DNA of 64,000 nt from Isoetes taiwanensis (Eukaryota; Streptophyta; Lycopodiopsida; Isoetales; Isoetaceae), in the NCBI GenBank assembly GCA_021234155.1, contig JAJEKV010000021.1, positions 14,507,760 to 14,571,759 on the forward strand, given 5' to 3'. Made by a program: the position numbers and the translations under genes. The notes beneath the pieces are model-generated. The model ran no database searches. It was not told where the DNA came from and was given only the letters and a program-made list of their open reading frames with translations. Shown one piece after another: positions 34,381 through 42,699 of the stretch; within the stretch, counting starts at the first letter, position 1; every line of letters begins with the position of its first letter.

Positions 34381-34423
34381 AAGAAATGTTCGCGGCGGCC
34401 TTGGCCGCCGCGATAAATTTCTT
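34381..34423. repeat. GC-rich 22-bp perfect palindrome within an A/T stem
   Basis: CGCGGCGGCC/TT/GGCCGCCGCG at 34391-34412 is a perfect hairpin. The flanking AAGAAAT (34381-34387) and ATTTCTT (34417-34423) pair as an outer stem. The pure G/C core is striking in AT-rich surroundings. Confidence 0.85.
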
Positions 34424-35260
34424 GTAGAATGTAAATATTTAGAATGCAAGGAAACATTCCGAAAAAGAAGACATGACACATGGCAGCATCTCATTGGCGG
34501 ATAAGCCAAAATTTACCCTTAGCAAACTTAAAGTTCATGTAAAACACTACATCTATCTTTGAATTTCTTTAAACAAGAGTGAGAACGCGTCAAAATAAGA
34601 CATGATTAATACAAGTTCATAGTAATTGTTTCTTTCTAAGCTGCCCATATAGCAGCAATCTTTACAAATGCTCTTTTATGAAAGTTTGAACTAAGGAGTT
34701 ACGCCATCACCACCTATCTATAACCACGAGCTACCATAGAACAAAAACTTATGCATTAAAAGATCTAAACGCAAAATGGATACCAAAAGAAAGCTTGCCA
34801 AACGTTGAAAACAAGAAAATCCTGTGTATGTAACAAGACAGGTGAACTTTTTGCTCCAGATCCCATCGTTTATATATATATAAAGTCTTCAGTAAAAGAT
34901 TCATGTCTATATTATAGCAGATCAATTTCAGTGACGGAATATGGTATTCATTTCATGAAGAAAATTATGAGAATGACATGGATTAAGCTAGGATACCGAT
35001 TAGAAGCCTCAATTTACAACATTACTTATTTGTATTTGACAACAGACCCGATCCATAACATTGATTTTACTGACTGCATTAAGATATTGAAGCGGATTTA
35101 ACAAACAGGATGAAGATTTCATTCAGCCTTTACCATTTTGTAAAACAAACAAAATTCAAAAACCTAATTGGAAAAACATAAACATACTTCGTAAACATGG
35201 AACTGAATCATGAAGAATGACAAAAAGAACATTTGAGATTTAAATCGGACATTTAGATCG
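34424..35260. other. Downstream part of the snoRNA locus, nothing further recognised
   Basis: No protein exon or further C/D snoRNA with both boxes and a terminal stem was found between the palindrome and the duplicated segment at 35264. The transcript from the 36.2-kb promoter may extend here. Confidence 0.3.
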
Positions 35261-35263
35261 GAC

Positions 35264-35363
35264 AAACCACGCTCACTGTCAAACGCAGTGTATTTCCAGA
35301 TAAACTCTAAACATAAAACCACGCTTACTGTCAAACGCAGTGCATTTCCAGATAACTGTAAAC
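35264..35363 (-). repeat. Tandem duplication of about 53 bp within the snoRNA locus
   Basis: ACCACGC(T/C)(C/T)ACTGTCAAACG + CAGTG(T/C)ATTTCCAGATAA occurs twice. On the minus strand each unit contains CACTG-CGTTTGA-CAGTG, a possible small hairpin. No C/D or H/ACA boxes are evident. Confidence 0.6.
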
Positions 35364-35579
35364 TTAAAGCTTCAAGCTGCAAATCTGAATAGTTGACATC
35401 ATGCTTCAAATTGCAAAAGGAATGAGGCATTTGCGTAACCACGATACAATCTCGCAACAGCTACAATTCGTCTTAAGCATCCACTTCATATATCATATCA
35501 ACGCTATGCAAATGACTAACTCCTTTTGCCATTTGAAGCATGATACAACTACTGCAGACCCAATATAGCTTTGCTTTAA
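35364..35579 (-). ncRNA. Long imperfect hairpin (candidate miRNA-like precursor)
   Basis: Arms at 35364-35437 and 35505-35579 pair over about 74 nt around a 67-nt loop. The best block pairs TAGTTG-ATCATGCTTCAAAT-GCAAAAGGA-CATTTGC with only single mismatches or 1-2-nt bulges. The outer part (TTAAAGC...AAGCT...TCTG) pairs more loosely. It lies in the transcribed direction after four snoRNAs. I do not recognise a known mature miRNA in it; a decayed inverted repeat is the main alternative. Confidence 0.5.
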
Positions 35580-35631
35580 GATAAAAGCAGCAGATCCAGA
35601 TTCCAAGCTGCAATAGCAGATCTAAATTTAA

Positions 35632-35714
35632 GGCTTCCGTCAGGAAAAAATTAGAGTATTTATCTTTTAGATCATCCAGAACCTGTCAAACGACTTTATC
35701 ATCATTCAGAAGCC
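35632..35714 (-). ncRNA. C/D-box snoRNA predicted to guide 18S rRNA methylation (U36/snR47-like)
   Basis: An 83-nt box C/D RNA: terminal stem GGCTTC/GAAGCC (35709-35714 and 35632-35637), perfect C box ATGATGA (35699-35705) and D box CTGA (35640-35643). The 14 nt upstream of box D are complementary to GAAAAAATTAGAGT, which I recall as conserved 18S rRNA sequence. The fifth nucleotide from box D would direct methylation of an A, as U36/snR47-class RNAs do. Assignment rests on my memory of the rRNA, not on an alignment. It acts in the nucleolus as a fibrillarin snoRNP. Confidence 0.82.
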
Positions 35715-35746
35715 AGAGAAAGCAAAAAAAAAAGCCAAACCTTTAT

Positions 35747-35829
35747 GTTCCTCAGAAATCTCGTGTGGATAAAAAATTCCTCATTCCTAAAAATCAGATG
35801 GAACTCGTTTCATGCATCATCACAGGAAC
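35747..35829 (-). ncRNA. C/D-box snoRNA predicted to guide 25S rRNA methylation
   Basis: An 83-nt box C/D RNA with a perfect terminal stem GTTCC/GGAAC (35825-35829, 35747-35751), perfect C box GTGATGA (35817-35823), D' CTGA (35794-35797) and D box CTGA (35752-35755). The guide next to D is complementary to AAATCTCGTGTGGA, which I recall as a conserved 25S segment. The rule of five points to a C in AAATC, a site modified by an snR64-class guide in yeast (inference). It lies 32 nt after the U36-like RNA on the plus map. Confidence 0.85.
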
Positions 35830-35848
35830 TAAAGCAAAATATAAAAGG

Positions 35849-35927
35849 TAGCCTCAGAGTGTGTAACAATAGAATACTCATCTCGGAATATCAGAGAAAT
35901 CCGCTAAATTTTTCTCATCTTAGGCCA
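35849..35927 (-). ncRNA. C/D-box snoRNA, tandem copy 2 (25S guide)
   Basis: A 79-nt homologue of 36000-36079. Terminal stem TGGCCT/AGGCTA, C box AAGATGA (one mismatch from RUGAUGA), D' CTGA, C' GAGATGA, D CTGA. The guide before D is complementary to AGTGTGTAACAA, which I recall from the 25S rRNA GTPase-associated region; the target would be a U. The few changes from copy 1 leave boxes, stem and guide intact. Confidence 0.78.
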
Positions 35928-35999
35928 CAAACTCTAAAAACAGACCAAGCAAAGCAGATCTAACAAAACAAGCAGCTCCTTAAAAAAACTACCTGCGCA

Positions 36000-36079
36000 T
36001 AGCCTCAGAGTGTGTAACAATAAAAGTACTCATCTCAGAATATCAGAGAAATCCGCTAAATTTTTCTCATCTCAGGCCA
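36000..36079 (-). ncRNA. C/D-box snoRNA, tandem copy 1 (25S guide)
   Basis: An 80-nt box C/D RNA: stem TGGCCT (36074-36079) with AGGCTA (36000-36005), C box GAGATGA (36067-36073), D' CTGA (36043-36046), D CTGA (36005-36008). The guide before D reads complementary to AGTGTGTAACAA. It is the first snoRNA after the short exon and its splice donor, so it lies in the intron or downstream part of the transcript. Confidence 0.78.
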
Positions 36080-36147
36080 CAAACTCCGACAGAAGTACCG
36101 AGCAGGCAACAGACCTAAAACATATTCGCAGCTTCTAAAGAACTTAC

Positions 36148-36190
36148 CTGAAGCGGCACCAAGACGGCGAAGGACAAGAATGACGAAGAG
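36148..36190 (-). ncRNA. Short first exon of the snoRNA host transcript
   Basis: Minus-strand sequence CTTCGCCGTCTTGGTGCCGC ending TTCAG is followed by a consensus donor GTAAGT (36142-36147). With a TATA box about 30 bp before, transcription should start near 36170-36185, giving a very short leader exon. No convincing coding exon follows, so the host is probably non-coding. Confidence 0.5.
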
Positions 36191-36199
36191 TATGGAGGC

Positions 36200-36240
36200 T
36201 TCATATATATATATCGAATCCACAAACCCTAACCCTAATA
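36200..36240 (-). promoter_or_regulatory. Telo-box plus TATA promoter of the snoRNA locus
   Basis: On the minus strand TTAGGGTTAGGGTTT (36224-36238), a double telo-box, lies about 12 bp upstream of ATATATATATAT (36203-36214). Telo-boxes are typical of plant ribosomal-protein and snoRNA promoters. I found no TGGGCY site II element close by. Confidence 0.75.
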
Positions 36241-36559
36241 CTGACGCTTTTTAGGTCAACCCCTAAATCCATTTTTTACGTTACAACCAGCATTACATTG
36301 TGCGCTCTCCACAAAAAGTATTTGATAATTTTCCAGCCGTAAAATTTAGCGGCCATCGACGGCCGAAAAAATATCCAACGTAATGATTGCCTAGAGTGAA
36401 TTATGTACTTGCACAAATTAGGTCCAGACATGTGGCAAAGAAACGGTTTCGGCTATGGCAGATATGGCGGCCAGATCAGGCTGGGATTGGGTCAGAAAGC
36501 AGAGCTATGGCATCAAAATGGGCAGTTTTCTTCAGGTGAAAATATTCTTACCCTGGTTT

Positions 36560-36947
36560 TGGTGATTCCATCGCGGTGAATACTTTCCCGCGGAATCACA
36601 GACCCTCCGGGAACGGGATCCGTTTCGGAGGCCCCGTTATCCGTACCTGACAGTACGCCGTCCATTTAATACTTCCCCGCGGAATCACAACGATAGAATA
36701 CCGCCGGACGGAATCACCACGTAATTATTCCACGCGATGGGATCACAACGGTAGAATACCGCCGGATGGAATCACCTGTCACTGATTCCATGGCACGGAA
36801 TCATCTGGATGATATCCCGTCGGGCGGAATCACAACCTGAAGAATTCCACCGGACAGAATCACCAACTTGTAATTCCGCCAGACGGAATCACTGACTTGT
36901 TATTTCGTCGGACGGAATCATCATATTCTGATTCCGTCCGATAGAAT
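36560..36947. repeat. Subterminal GGAATCAC array of the MULE, left
   Basis: About a dozen CGGAATCAC or TGATTCCG motifs spaced roughly 25-35 bp, mostly as AATACCGCCGGACGGAATCA-type units that are nearly palindromic. The array continues after the TRIM (37542-37735) with CCCCCGTGGAATCACCGCG units, and appears inverted at 39205-39440. Confidence 0.85.
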
Positions 36948-36976
36948 TGTTGAGAAATGAGCTTTCTCTGATTGGG

Positions 36977-37048
36977 TGGACAGGCTGGGGATCGAACCCA
37001 GGACCTCTTGCTTGCAAGCCAAGTACTCTACCACTGAGCTACCGGCCC
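36977..37048 (-). tRNA. tRNA-Ala(UGC)-like sequence inside the TRIM 3' LTR
   Basis: A 72-nt cloverleaf can be drawn: acceptor GGGCCGG/CCTGTCC (one C-U mismatch), D arm, anticodon loop CTTGCAA with anticodon TGC, variable AGGTC, T arm CTGGG/TTCGATC/CCCAG, discriminator A. The alanine identity pair G3-U70 is present. Box A TAGCTCAGTGG and box B GGTTCGATCCC are perfect pol III promoters. Mismatches in the acceptor and at the anticodon-stem base suggest a tRNA-derived module rather than a working tRNA. No CCA is expected in the DNA; CCA is absent. Confidence 0.75.
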
Positions 37049-37393
37049 ATTGATGGGCTTTCGGCACTCTTCCACTATGTCATTCTTCATGTGTGCCCAT
37101 TACACATGCTCAAGTATTCCAACATTCCCCCAATGGGCACAACAATCCATTCCATATTCCAACATTCCCCTTTAATGGGCACACCAATCCATTCCAGCCT
37201 TCACCACAATCCACATGCTCCCCTCCTCGGGCAACTCCACCACTGCGGGAGTTGGGAGTTGGGCTTTCCACTGGTCAAGCTTTGCTCATTCTCACCCCTA
37301 CACCACTGGGGACTATCCCGGTGCGGTTAAGCACCCTCTACTTGGGACCATGGCTCTGATACCATGTTGAGAAATGAGCTTTCTCTGATTGGG

Positions 37394-37465
37394 TGGACAG
37401 GCTGAAGATCGAACCCAGGACCTCTTGCTTGCAAGCCAAGTACTCTACCACTGAGCTACCGACCC
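37394..37465 (-). tRNA. tRNA-Ala(UGC)-like sequence inside the TRIM 5' LTR
   Basis: Second copy of the module, differing by G-to-A changes on the plus strand: acceptor GGGTCGG, and a T arm CTGGG/TTCAG that breaks the 3' half of the stem and of box B (GGTTCGATCTT). Box A, anticodon TGC, G3-U70 and discriminator A are kept. It is unlikely to be a functional tRNA. Confidence 0.65.
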
Positions 37466-37904
37466 ATTGATGGGCTTTCGGCACTCTTCCACTGGGTCAT
37501 TCTTCATGTGTGCCCATTACACATGCTCAAGTATTCCAACAGGAATCACCCCAGATGGGATTCCTCCCGACGGAATCACCGCATACAGTAATATTCTCCC
37601 CCGTGGAATCACCGCGTATAATAATATTCTCCCCCGTGGAATCACCGCGTAAATATTCTCCCCCGTGGAATCACTGCGATAATATTCTCCCCCGTAGAAT
37701 CACCGCGTACTATTCTTCGGGAAGGAATCACCTAGAGAAGCCCAATGTTTGCCATTTTCAATGTTTGCCATTTTCAATTCCTGCAGATGAGCGGCAGATT
37801 CTCAAATTATAACTTACATTTGCTTGCAAAAGCAAGCAGGGTGGATTGAATTGGAAGAAAATATAAACTCGTGCTACTCCATTTTTTGTGTGCCTGTCCA
37901 TTGT

Positions 37905-37990
37905 TATTCTATGCACTGCCCAGAATTTTATGGATGGGGATTTGAACCCCTTGCCAACATTGGCAATTCCATGGCCACTTTAAAGCAAGA
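37905..37990 (-). mobile_element. Possible SINE fragment with box B
   Basis: Minus strand GGGGTTCAAATCCCCATCC contains a perfect box B (GGTTCAAATCC) with a paired T-arm-like stem. The upstream GTGGCCATGGAATTGCC is only a poor box A. It lies in the MULE interior. Confidence 0.35.
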
Positions 37991-39481
37991 ACAAAAAACA
38001 AGGAAAGGGTATCTTCAAGCAAGAACAAGATAAAACCGGGACCCAAAGGAGCAAAAAAAGAAAAAAAAAAAGGATCTGTTTAACCAGTAAAAACATGATA
38101 AACATGATGATTTATCCTGTCATTTTTGCTTACATCCTTTGCAGATTCGTCTACATTTTGAGCATATTGATCCACATTTTTCTGTTTAATCTTCTTTTTC
38201 TTCTTCAAGACGATCTGTTTTCTGCCAATCTGGTTATCTATGCTAGCAATAGTACTCCAGGTGCTCTGTTTCTCCCAAGAACAAGCCTGAAAGGCCATGC
38301 TTACAGCTGGAACAACTGTGGAGCTGCTTCTGGAGAATCAGAGCTTGCAATCTTCTCTTAGATCATTAGCAGAGTCTAAAAATCGGCAAGGATCACAACC
38401 CATAGAACAGAAAAGAAATTTCTTTATTCTATCTTGAGGATGATGGGGCACAACATAGTGGAATAGGTATCTGGGCCGGATTATCAAGGTCTGCTTCGGA
38501 TTCTCAAGGTCAGCAGTACCACAGGCCAGGCATTTACTGCCGGATCTGCTCCATTTCATACCTGCAAGCATTTAGCGAAGAAATGGTAAGAGAAAGCAGC
38601 TATGGGGCTATGGCGATGGCAGGTAACTACCGGACTGAAAAAAGGAATAAAAAGGCGACCAGTTCCAGCGACCCCCTGTTTTCTGCCATAGCCTAGCCAT
38701 GCTGCCGGATCTGTAAAAGAAAATAAGAAGATTAGTAAGAAAAGAATGAAGAATATAAGGTGAAGCAGCCCCGGATCCCTTACCTTATGCCGGACGGAAC
38801 CATGAAAACCCTGGTCATGAAAACCCTGGTCGGCAAAAGCCATGAAAACCCTTGTCGGCCAAAACTGAAAGGCGGCAAAGGATGCAAGAGAGAATGGATC
38901 AGCATGGTTTCAACATTCTATCACCTGCATAAACCCTGCTGAAACCATGCCGGATTTGCAGAACCCATGCCCTTTTTGCCGGATTTGCTGAAACCATGCT
39001 GAAACCCTGCTGAACCCATGTCCTTTTTGCCGGATTTGCTACCCATTGAGTTTTTCTTCATCAACAAGAACAAGAAAAGAAGGAAGATAGCCTGTTCAAT
39101 CGCTACCGCCGGAGCAAGTGGCCATAGCCGGCACTATCTCAAACACCTCCCACAAGAATAAAGAATAGAACGTCAAAAATTTGAATTTTTACTGGAATAT
39201 TCTGGATGGTGATTCCGTCGCATGGAATAACAGAGCGGTGATTCCGTCCGGCGGTATTTGGCAGATGTGATTCCGCCGGAAGGTATAAAACGGACGACCA
39301 GGATGGACCCTACAGATGGATGGCTGGGATCCATCAGAAGGTACACCTGACGTTGTCAGGTACGAATAACGGGGCCTCCGGAACGGATCCCATTCCCGAA
39401 GGGTCTGTGATTCCGCGGGAGAGTATTCACCGCGATGGAATCGCCAAAACCAGGGTAAGAATATTTTCATCCGTTTTCTTC

Positions 39482-41409
39482 TGAAAAGCAAGGCATTGGG
39501 TCGAAAATAGAGCCATCTAAGCCACGAATCTCAAATTTATAAATCAGAGGGCAAACATGGCTATGGCAAGCATTCTTAACTATGGGGAGTTTTAAATATG
39601 CTTGGATAGCAATAGCAAGGTTATATTGCTCATCAAAAACTGTCGATGAAAACCCTACTGATGAAAAATGCAAGACAAAGGCCATTTTCCAACCATTTTT
39701 TAGACAATATCTGCTGATGGAAAATGCAAGACAAAGATCATTTTCCAGACGAAGATCTGCCATTTTTCGGTGAAGGCACTGTCGAGACATGCTTTATGGT
39801 AGCGATGGATGCCGCCAACATCAGGTCGTTGGAAAACATGGCAGAAAAAGGGGCTGGAAGACGGCTATGGATTATGGAAGGTAGAAAACAAAAACATGAG
39901 CCTTCTAAAGCGATTGAAGTATGCAAGACACCCTGTCCTAACCGGCGTTGTTAAGCAAAAAGGGGAAAGAAATACGCACTATAAAACTGATAGAATATTG
40001 CCGTAATTCGCTCCATGCGATCGTTACTGTTGTATATTTTTGGGCAACCCTTTGAGAGGTGAGTTGATGGAATATGCCATTTGATACTGCTAGATGTGTC
40101 AATTCACCGGCTCAAATTGAGAGGTAACCAACCTTATGTGGCGTGAGCAAGGGTTTGAGTTGCCCTTGATCTGCGTGAGGGAGCGTTAGGGCGTCGTCCG
40201 ACCCTTCATCTTTCTAGCCCCTGCTTTCCACACTCCACAAGTTTATCTAGTTTGATCTGTGCGGCTGTGTGCTCGACATCAATTTGATCTAGTTTGATCT
40301 TTGCAGCCATGTGCTCGTCATCATGGCTATTGCAGCAGAAGTAGATTTTTAGCTGATGCAATTGCTTCAGGGCACCCTCAACTTCATCATACTCATTTTT
40401 TCTTAACCATCTTCCACTACTGTATTTAATTTGTGCACTCCTTGTAACATATCTCTCTCGAGCACTCCATTTTTTGCCCTACCATCACTATAGTTAAGCA
40501 CATTAGCCCTTTCAGGGCTATGTTCAGTATTAGATAAAGTGGCGGTCTATGCATCGACATTGTGCCTTCAAACTTGGACTCTTCTTTGGTTGGAAGAGCT
40601 TGGCAGGCTCATACTTGGGCCATATCTAGCTGTAGATGATAGTGGAGATCGTCGGGCTGTTTTTGGATGTTCTTCAAAGGACAATGATGTACTTTACTTG
40701 ATCTGATATAATGAAGAAACGAAAACAGATGCTTTCAAGAAATCTTTGTTGTGTAGCATATGTTTTATTGAGTATTTTGGTAAGAACTCTTTTCATGATG
40801 ATGCCTTTGGTTAGTTGTGCCTGATCACCCACCGCACGAGTTATTGAATATGCCGTCCGTGGGTTTGTTGGGGTCATACCTCTAGGAGGTTATGAATATA
40901 TGGACTCAGTTGTATCCTCCGGGATAGTATTGAATTGTCCTATACAATTGTACAGTGTACCAGCATACTTATTACTGCTACGGTTTTTCCCTCGAAAACC
41001 CTTCGGGGCGGGGGTTTTTTAATCCTGATAGTAATACGCTTGCTGCTCTCTTTTTATTTGGGTTCCATAGGCCAATTGGTCTCCGTGGACAATAAAAAAT
41101 CTATTCTATTCTATTCTTTTCATTGTGATTAGCTTGCTTTTTTAGATTGTTCCCTGTTAAAAAACAAATCATAATGGAGAGGGTGGGTTTAGGCAGCTTG
41201 GAGTATATTCTGGATATATCTAAACATCTAATGGTTATAGCTTCTGGTTCTCTCTTTGGTTGTGGAAACATTTTGGTTTTTTTTTTCAGTGATTGTGGAC
41301 TAAGGTTTTTGGTTTTTCGATGTTAAAAGATTTTAGATCTTCTTAAAAACTCATTCTATCACCCTCATCCAACAAAATCGCTCTATGAGATCGAAGAGAT
41401 GCCTTCTTT
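39482..41409. other. Intergenic with local duplication and a hairpin
   Basis: TGATG(A/G)AAAATGCAAGACAA units repeat at about 39658 and 39713 (55-bp period). The hairpin related to 13070-13136 lies at 40969-41037, followed by a (TATTC)n tract near 41100-41125 that may be a retrotransposon tail. No gene is recognised. Confidence 0.4.
40969..41037. repeat. Hairpin copy 2, inverted relative to 13070-13136
   Basis: TTTTTCCCTCGAAAACCCTT and GGGGTTTTTTAATCC match the reverse complement of the copy at 13.1 kb. The outer stem here is ATTACT/AGTAAT rather than CCATTATGG/CCATAATGG, so pairing is kept with different bases. Confidence 0.6.
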
Positions 41410-41900
41410 CTTCTTCTATTTGATAGAGTATATAGGGAGTGAAGAGAAAGAAAGAGAAGAGAAAGAGCTAGAGAGAAGAGTGTAGAGATAGGGAGAAAGT
41501 AAAGAATAGATAAAGAGAGAAGAGAATGGAGAGATAGAGATAAAGATAAAGATAAAGATAAAGTTTTTAACGTCCACTGGAAGCTCTCCGAGCTTATGGG
41601 ACGAACAGTACAAAGGACGTAAGCCCAAACTAGAACTCAAACTCCAACCCAAAAGCAAAGTATGGGCATAAGCCCAGACAGAAGAAGACATGGGGGCTAA
41701 ACCCCTTACAGAACATAGCAACTAAAACAAAACCAACTATGACAAAACCAAGATGTGGGTAGGCAACAGAGAGAAAATATATAAGAGAATATAGAGAGAG
41801 AATAGAGAGGTGATCTAGAATAAAGAAGAAAATATAAAGAATATAAGATAAGATAAGATAAGATAAGATAAGATAAGGATATAGAGATTTAGAGAATAAA
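41410..41900. repeat. Purine-rich simple repeats
   Basis: (GAGA)n-like sequence at 41435-41530, (GATAAA)n at about 41537-41562 and (AAGAT)n at about 41843-41877, separated by a non-repetitive 140 bp (41565-41720) without recognised function. Confidence 0.9.
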
Positions 41901-42077
41901 GAAATAAAGAGGAGGGAGATGAAAGATCATGTAAGAGACAAAAATTGGTGAGAGACCATGAGAGAAGGTCGAAAGTGGGCAAACCCCACTCTCGACTTTG
42001 AGAGAAAATGAGGGTTAACGGCAGTTAGGCACGTTCCCATTAAGCCCAAGCCGCTTACGGATGAGCCCACCGAAAAA

Positions 42078-42128
42078 TTTCCCTCCCCCCTCCCCCACCC
42101 TCCCCTCCCCCTCCCCCCCTCCCCCCCG
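42078..42128. repeat. Polycytosine tract (G-quadruplex potential on minus strand)
   Basis: Seven or more runs of 3-7 C separated by single T or A. The minus strand is therefore G-rich with closely spaced G-runs. Confidence 0.85.
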
Positions 42129-42140
42129 AATCAATTCATT

Positions 42141-42396
42141 TGAACGTGCTACAATAATGGGAATTCTTGCCCATTCATGAACTATCCTGAGCGTTGAATC
42201 ATTACGGATCACAATCACTGATCAAATTCGAAGGTAAGTGCATGAATTTGCTATTTTTCAGAATTTCTATGAACGTGCTACAATAATGGGAATTCTTGCC
42301 CATTCGTGAACTATCCTGGGCGTTGAATCATTACGGATCACAATCACTGATCAAATTAGAAGGTAAGTGCATGAATTTGCTATTTTTTAGAATTTG
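42141..42396. repeat. Tandem duplication, 129-bp period
   Basis: Units starting TGAACGTGCTACAATAATGG at 42141 and 42270 differ at only a few positions and both contain GAAGGTAAGTGCATGAATTT. The duplication is recent. It lies at the presumed edge of the Harbinger element. Confidence 0.9.
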
Positions 42397-42699
42397 TGTT
42401 AGAGCTCAATTCTCTTGTTCATTCATTGAGCAGGCCATTAAGATGATCAGAGCAAGCCGATTTGCTCTTCCCCTGCTTCTAAAATATGTGTCCCTCCTAG
42501 ATCTCAGAAATTCGCTGCAAAACGACCTTAAAAAACGATCGGATCAGTGCCAAAGGACTTTGCAATGGTGGTTCGCTCCGAGGCTGAGGCAGAAGGAAGC
42601 AGCAACCCGAATTGAGACACAAGAATCGGTTGCTTTGGCCTCACATGATACGATGGCATTGGATTTATCTCCTAGCTAGCGAACTGGAATTCTGAAACT

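Larger units (their letters stand above)
36948..37541 (-). mobile_element. TRIM retrotransposon with tRNA-containing LTRs
   Basis: Two 177-bp LTRs (36948-37124 and 37365-37541; 5 differences) start and end TGTTGAG...CCAACA on the plus strand. On the minus strand the 5' LTR (37365-37541) is followed directly by a PBS TGGTATCAGAGC (37353-37364), then a 240-bp interior without ORF, a polypurine tract TTGGGGGAA (37125-37133) and the 3' LTR. Flanks AGAAT and GGAAT form a 5-bp target duplication with one mismatch, inside the MULE's GGAAT repeat. Size and lack of coding sequence define a TRIM. Confidence 0.92.
36535..39472. mobile_element. Mutator-like element (MULE), non-autonomous, 2.94 kb
   Basis: Terminal inverted repeats at 36535-36652 and 39354-39472 start GG(A)TGAAAATATTCTTACCC and continue through GATTCCATCGCGGTGAATAC and GGAGGCCCCGTTAT with few mismatches. 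The element is flanked by perfect 9-bp direct repeats GTTTTCTTC (36525-36533 and 39473-39481). Long TIRs plus a 9-bp duplication fit a MULE. The interior holds no transposase; 37742-39190 has short CATGAAAACCCTGGTC and CCGGATTTGCTGAAACC repeats but no gene I recognise. A TRIM is nested at 36948-37541. Confidence 0.85.

Noticed and set aside
35364-35579. Assigning the hairpin to the miR482/2118 family
   Set aside because: Only AATGCCTC..ATTCCT resembles it, with a 2-nt gap and no matching star strand; too short to claim.
36977-37048. Calling the LTR tRNA-Ala a functional tRNA gene
   Set aside because: It has an acceptor mismatch, an anticodon-stem mismatch, and lies in a repeated LTR; it is better described as a tRNA-derived module.
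36560-37735. GGAATCAC units as a CRISPR array
   Set aside because: Units are near-palindromic, irregularly spaced, inverted on the other side and bounded by TIRs; the genome is eukaryotic.
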